This document shows positions 22,732 to 26,292 of a stretch of DNA of 26,292 nucleotides, piece after piece. The first letter of the stretch is position 1, and each line of letters opens with the position of its first letter. The notes beneath the pieces were generated by a model. It saw nothing but the letters and a program-made list of their open reading frames with translations, did not search any database and had not been told where the DNA came from. The position numbers and the translations under genes were made by a program. This DNA comes from Accumulibacter sp. (GTDB taxonomy: Bacteria > Pseudomonadota > Gammaproteobacteria > Burkholderiales > Rhodocyclaceae), in assembly GCA_003538495.1 (NCBI GenBank), contig DPSD01000380.1:478-26769 (forward strand), given 5' to 3'.

Positions 22732-23994
22732 CTACAACGCCGCTGCGATGAGATTGCGGGCGTCCAGGCCCTGCGCCGCAAAATGATCGAGCAGCTCGCC
22801 CTGGTGCGCAAAATCGCGGGTCTCGATCTGCATGATGATTTCGGTCATCCCCACCGGCACATGCAACTCGCCGCGCCGGTGCTCGACGTGGCGAACGTTC
22901 ATCCCGTGTTCGGCGACGACCCCGAGCAGCGCTGCCAGCCGGCCCGGCGAATCCGCGACGCGCACCGCCAGGCTCATCAGGCGGCCACTCGAGGCCAGCC
23001 CGTAGTCGATCGAGCGACCGACCAGCGTCATGTCGGCGTTGCCGCCGCTGACCAGGACGACGACGCGATCATCCGCTCGCGGCACCACCTTGCCCTTGAG
23101 CAGCGCGGCCAGCGCCACCACGCCGGCGCCCTCGCCGATGGTCCGGGTGCGTTCGAGCAGGCAGACCATCGCCTCGGCGATGGCATTGTCGTCTACGGTC
23201 ACGATGGCGTCGACGTAACGCGCGATGACCTGCCGGGTGAGCACCCCGGGCGCCTTGACCTTGATTCCGTCGGCGATGGTGTGCGCCGACGGCGAGACGA
23301 CTTCGAGGCTGCCGTCTTCGAGAAAGCGACGGTAGGGCGCGACGGTTTCGGTCTGCACGCCGACGATACGCACCTCGGGACGTTGCAGCTTGATCGCCAG
23401 CGCGACGCCGGAGATCAGCCCGCCGCCACCGAGCGGAACGACCACCAGCGTCGCGCCCGGCAAGGCCTCGATGATCTCCAGCCCGGCGCTCGCCTGGCCG
23501 GCGATGACCTCCCAGTCGTCGTAGGGATGGACGAAGGCGAGCCCGCGTTCGCCAGCCAGGCGCTCGGCGAGGACCTTCGCCTCCTCGAGGTTGGCACCGG
23601 CGAGAATGACCTCGGCAGCAAGCCCGCGACACGCTTCGATCTTGGTCAGCGGTGCGGCGACCGGCATCACCACCGTCGCCGGCAGCCCCTTCACCAGCGC
23701 CGCCCGCGCCACGCCCTGCGCGTGGTTGCCGGCCGAGGCCGCGATCACCCCGCGCAGCGCCCGGCCGCTGGCGAGCAGGCGGTCGATCTTGTGCGTCGCA
23801 CCGCGCAGCTTGAACGAACCGGTCGGCTGCAGGTTCTCGAGCTTGAAGTGGATCGGCACCGCCAACTCGCGCGATAAGGGATCGTTGAGCCACAGCGGCG
23901 TCGCCAGCACGGCGGGCGCGATGCGCGCCCGCGCCGCTTCGAGATCGGCGAGGGTCAGCGGGATGGCGCCCACCGCCGGCTGGCCAGTGCTCAT
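22732..23994 (-). CDS. ilvA: Threonine ammonia-lyase (threonine dehydratase), medium form
   Basis: A 420-aa PLP enzyme that deaminates L-threonine to 2-oxobutanoate, the first step toward isoleucine or part of threonine catabolism. The PLP lysine is Lys62 in 'GSFKLRGA', the phosphate loop is 'PLGGGGLISG', and 'SAGNHAQGVA' is the substrate loop of this fold-type II family. A single ACT-like C-terminal domain (from about residue 330, 'LAVRVADSPGRLAALLGVVAEHGMNV') is the medium-form architecture (about 400 aa), shorter than two-ACT IlvA. It begins at ATG 23994, sharing its A with the TGA of the MarC-type gene (TGATG), so the two are translationally coupled. The longer frame reaching 24858 runs through that neighbour and is not real. 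Confidence 0.92.
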   Translation of the reverse strand: MSTGQPAVGAIPLTLADLEAARARIAPAVLATPLWLNDPLSRELAVPIHFKLENLQPTGSFKLRGATHKIDRLLASGRALRGVIAASAGNHAQGVARAALVKGLPATVVMPVAAPLTKIEACRGLAAEVILAGANLEEAKVLAERLAGERGLAFVHPYDDWEVIAGQASAGLEIIEALPGATLVVVPLGGGGLISGVALAIKLQRPEVRIVGVQTETVAPYRRFLEDGSLEVVSPSAHTIADGIKVKAPGVLTRQVIARYVDAIVTVDDNAIAEAMVCLLERTRTIGEGAGVVALAALLKGKVVPRADDRVVVLVSGGNADMTLVGRSIDYGLASSGRLMSLAVRVADSPGRLAALLGVVAEHGMNVRHVEHRRGELHVPVGMTEIIMQIETRDFAHQGELLDHFAAQGLDARNLIAAAL

Positions 23995-24626
23995 CAGCGG
24001 GCGAGCGCCGGGAACAGCTTGATCAGCCCGTCGGCCATCACCTCGATGGCGATCGCCGCGAGGATCAGGCCCATCAGCCGGGTCATCACGTTGATCCCGG
24101 TCTGACCCATGAACTTGCCGATCCGCCCGGCCGCGGAGAGCGCCAGCCAGGTGGCGACACCGATCACCAGGCCATAGACCACCAGTACCCCGAGTTCCCA
24201 GAAGTGGCGCGACTTTTCGGCGTAGATCACCACCGTCGAAATCGACGCCGGACCGGTGAGCAGCGGGATGGTCAACGGCACCACCGCGATGCTCGAACCC
24301 GCATCGGCGCGGCTGGCGCCTTCGTCGAGGTCCTGCGCCCGCGACTCGGCGGGCTCGGCGTTGAGCATGTGCATGGCGCTGCTCAGCAACAGGAACCCGC
24401 CACCGACCTGGAACGAGGCCAGCGAGATGCCGAAGAACTGCAGCACCTTGAGCCCCGCCAGCGCACTGGTGGCGATCACCACAAACGCCGTGAAGGCGGC
24501 GACGCGGATCGTCTTGCGGCGCTGGGTGATCGTGAAATTGCGCGTGAAATGGATGAAGAACGGGATCACGCCGATCGGGTTGACGATCGCCAGCAGCGTG
24601 ATCAGTGGCTTGATCGGGAAGTCCAT
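23994..24626 (-). CDS. MarC-family (UPF0056) inner-membrane protein
   Basis: A 210-aa protein with six hydrophobic segments. Family marks are 'LLAIVNPIGVIPFFIHFT' near the N-terminus and 'VPLTIPLLTGPASISTVVI' in the middle, both containing the conserved Asn-Pro and Gly-Pro-Ala. 'GINVMTRLMGLILAAIAIEVMADGL' forms the last helix. ATG 24626 gives the canonical N-terminus, 'MDFPIKPLITLLAIVNP'; a longer frame from 24680 adds an implausible basic stretch. The family is a presumed transporter or channel of unknown substrate; the old link to multiple antibiotic resistance is not supported. Coupling to threonine ammonia-lyase hints at a role in amino-acid handling here. Confidence 0.88.
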   Translation of the reverse strand: MDFPIKPLITLLAIVNPIGVIPFFIHFTRNFTITQRRKTIRVAAFTAFVVIATSALAGLKVLQFFGISLASFQVGGGFLLLSSAMHMLNAEPAESRAQDLDEGASRADAGSSIAVVPLTIPLLTGPASISTVVIYAEKSRHFWELGVLVVYGLVIGVATWLALSAAGRIGKFMGQTGINVMTRLMGLILAAIAIEVMADGLIKLFPALAR

Positions 24627-25061
24627 GGCGGGCACAGCGCCCGGACGGTGGCGCCGGGCAAGAGGGTTGACAAGGGGCACAGTCTAACGCGATCGGCGAC
24701 CGCCTGGCGGGCCTGTCTGTCGACGACGGCATCGCGAGCGGCGATCGCCATTCTCGGGAGTGGCGAGCAAGCGCCTGACACGGCCCCGGCGGTGAAGTAC
24801 CCGCGCGCCGGTCTACGGGGTGAACCGCAGCGGCATCGCCTTGCCCGCCACCGCCCAAAGTCCACTGAAACGCCAGGCATGATGCTGCCGCTTACGCCGA
24901 GTACCACCCACTGCCAGTAGCCAGAAGACACTGGGTTGGCCACCAGGCCACCAGGCCACCAGATACTTCGCTGGCAACCTTCGGGTCGCTGGTCGCTGAA
25001 TGAGGCGACCACGGCTTGCCGATCGGGCAGCGATCCGGCCGCGGCGTGCCGGCGGTCTCGA
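24627..25061. other. 435-base stretch with no recognisable gene
   Basis: Between the MarC-type start and the stop of the amino-acid ABC ATPase I see no coding frame with a family motif and no RNA gene. It holds the 8-bp triple repeat listed separately and, presumably, the promoter of the marC-ilvA pair, but no clear -35/-10 pair could be picked out. Confidence 0.6.
24939..24962. repeat. Three tandem copies of an 8-bp unit
   Basis: The unit gccaccag occurs exactly three times without spacing. It is non-coding as far as can be seen and may be length-variable between strains. Confidence 0.85.
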
Positions 25062-25814
25062 CTACAGCATGTTCTCCAGGAAAGCACGGGTGCGCGGATG
25101 TTCCGGCGCGGCAAACAAGTCCCTCGCCGGGCGCGCCTCGACGATCTCGCCGCCGTCCATGAACACCACGCGGCTCGCCACCTCGCGCGCAAAGGCCATC
25201 TCGTGGGTCACCACCAGCATCGTCATCCGTTCTTCCGCCAGTTCGCGGATGGTCCGCAACACCTCGCCGGTGAGTTCGGGGTCGAGCGCCGAGGTCGGCT
25301 CGTCGAACAGCATGATGTCCGGCGCCATCGCCAGCGCCCGGGCGATCGCCACGCGCTGCTGCTGGCCGCCCGAAAGCCGCGACGGATAACTGTCGCGCTG
25401 CTCCAGCAAGCCGACCTTGCGCAACAAGGCCTCGGCCTGCGGGATGGCCTCCTGGCGACGCAGCCGCTTGACGGTGAGCGGCGCTTCGATGATGTTCTGC
25501 AGGACGGTCAGATGTGGAAACAGGTTGAAGTGCTGGAAGACCATTCCCATCCTTCGGCAGATCCGCCGGCTGTCGGCATCCGGCGCGTAGCGGCTGCGCG
25601 CGTCGACCTCGTCGGATGCCAGCGTTTCGCCTGCGATCTCGATACGCCCGCGGTCGATCGTTTCGAGATGGTTGAGGCAGCGCAGGAAGGTGCTCTTGCC
25701 AGAGCCCGACGGGCCGATGATCGCCAGCACCTCGCCCTTGCCGACGTCCAGCGAAACCCCCCTGAGTACCTCGACCACGCCGAAACGCTTGTGGATACCC
25801 CGTGCGCGGATCAT
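25062..25814 (-). CDS. Polar amino-acid ABC importer, ATP-binding subunit
   Basis: A 250-aa ATPase of the GlnQ/HisP family that powers uptake of polar amino acids. It has Walker A 'GPSGSGKST', the Q-loop 'GMVFQHFNLFPHLTVLQN' typical of this subfamily, signature 'LSGGQQQR', Walker B 'IMLFDEPTSALDPE' and H-loop 'VVTHEMAFAREV'. The ATG at 25814 begins 'MIRARGIHKRFG', the usual family start, four bases after the permease stop; ATG 25826 (overlapping it by 8 bases) is a possible alternative. It pairs with the permease immediately upstream. No substrate-binding protein is within the window, so specificity is not determined. Confidence 0.93.
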   Translation of the reverse strand: MIRARGIHKRFGVVEVLRGVSLDVGKGEVLAIIGPSGSGKSTFLRCLNHLETIDRGRIEIAGETLASDEVDARSRYAPDADSRRICRRMGMVFQHFNLFPHLTVLQNIIEAPLTVKRLRRQEAIPQAEALLRKVGLLEQRDSYPSRLSGGQQQRVAIARALAMAPDIMLFDEPTSALDPELTGEVLRTIRELAEERMTMLVVTHEMAFAREVASRVVFMDGGEIVEARPARDLFAAPEHPRTRAFLENML

Positions 25815-25818
25815 GGCG

Positions 25819-26292
25819 TCAACCATCGTAGACCGCATGTTTCCGTTCCAGACGCTGGAAACCGAGCGTCAGGAGCAGCGTCATCAGCAGATAGAAGGCC
25901 GCGGCGACGATGAAGGGAGTGGTCGTGAAGTCGCGCTGGACGATGCCGCGCGCCGCGCGCAGCAGGTCGTTCATGGCCAGCACGTAAATCAGCGAAGTGT
26001 CCTTGACCAGAGTGATGGTCTCGTTGCTCAGCGGCGGCAGAATGCGCTTGAATACCTGCGGCAGGACGACCCTGCGCATGGTTTGCGAATAGCTGAGCCC
26101 GAGCACCTGCGCCCCTTCGTACTGCCCGCGGTCAATCGACTGGATGCCGGCGCGAAAAATCTCGGCGAAATACGCCGCGTAGTTCAGGACGAAGGCGACG
26201 ATGGCCGCCGGAAAGTCGGGCAGCCGGATGCCGATCACCGGCACGCAAGGCAGGCACAAGTAGATGAACAGCATCTGCAGCATCAGCGGCGG
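25819..26292 (-). CDS. Polar amino-acid ABC importer, permease subunit, 5'-truncated by window edge
   Basis: The frame is open to the end of the window, so its start lies to the right; about 157 C-terminal codons are visible. 'AAIVAFVLNYAAYFAEIFRAGIQSIDRGQYEGAQVLGLS' is the EAA coupling loop of His/Glu/Gln-family permeases, followed by 'VVLPQVFKRILPPLSNETITLVKDTSLIYVLAMNDLL', their hallmark. Three or so membrane helices are present, the last near the C-terminus (about 'FIVAAAFYLLMTLLLTLGF'). Its stop is four bases before the ATPase start, so both are one operon read leftward. Confidence 0.93.
   Translation of the reverse strand, partial: PPLMLQMLFIYLCLPCVPVIGIRLPDFPAAIVAFVLNYAAYFAEIFRAGIQSIDRGQYEGAQVLGLSYSQTMRRVVLPQVFKRILPPLSNETITLVKDTSLIYVLAMNDLLRAARGIVQRDFTTTPFIVAAAFYLLMTLLLTLGFQRLERKHAVYDG

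Noticed and set aside
22369..23877. 502-codon open frame on the + strand
   Set aside because: It spans the antisense of two unrelated genes (kinase and threonine ammonia-lyase) and has no family features.

Overview
The window is GC-rich, gene-dense bacterial DNA. Its gene families (GtrB-type glycosyltransferase, medium-form threonine ammonia-lyase next to MarC, PAS-rich kinase, short type IV pilin with a sigma-54-type promoter) suit a betaproteobacterium, perhaps of the Rhodocyclales/Accumulibacter type. That placement is inference; no rRNA or tRNA is present to anchor it.

Region 1 (1-15105, + strand) is part of a surface-polysaccharide (O-antigen/capsule/exopolysaccharide) locus. It runs: a 5'-truncated GT99-like glycosyltransferase; an 850-base scar holding a transposase-less, IS21-like terminal-repeat element; a GT2 glycosyltransferase; a stand-alone HAD phosphatase; a methyltransferase; two tandem paralogues that look like the C-terminal half of COG5610 HAD proteins; an AAA/DUF4143 ATPase with its own strong, apparently leaderless promoter; a TPP-dependent IlvB-like enzyme; a zinc-ribbon methyltransferase; a NeuB/SAF-type synthase; a GtrB/ArnC-type polyprenyl-phosphate glycosyltransferase; and a polytopic membrane protein. 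Many genes overlap by 4-20 bases, so most are probably co-translated. The TPP enzyme, NeuB homologue and methyltransferases together suggest synthesis of an unusual, possibly C-branched or nonulosonate-like sugar, loaded on a lipid carrier and transferred outside the membrane.

Region 2 (15116-18423, - strand) looks like a compact pilin/ABC-transporter unit. A 60-aa pilin with only the N-terminal helix of a type IV pilin (PilA-N type) is followed by a secreted four-cysteine protein (candidate PilA-C partner), an intrinsic terminator, and three tightly packed genes: ABC-2 permease, membrane-anchored protein and ABC ATPase. This recalls pilGHI of Myxococcus beside pilA and split PilA-N/PilA-C of Geobacter. 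A near-consensus sigma-54 promoter and an upstream inverted repeat precede the pilin.

Region 3 (18644-22702, - strand) is one 1352-aa membrane histidine kinase with Cache, HAMP, PAS, GAF and kinase domains and no receiver. It ends about 220 bases upstream of the pilin.

Region 4 (22732-26292, - strand) is metabolic: threonine ammonia-lyase overlapped by a MarC-family gene, a 435-base stretch with no recognisable gene, then the ATPase and the 5'-truncated permease of a polar amino-acid ABC importer.
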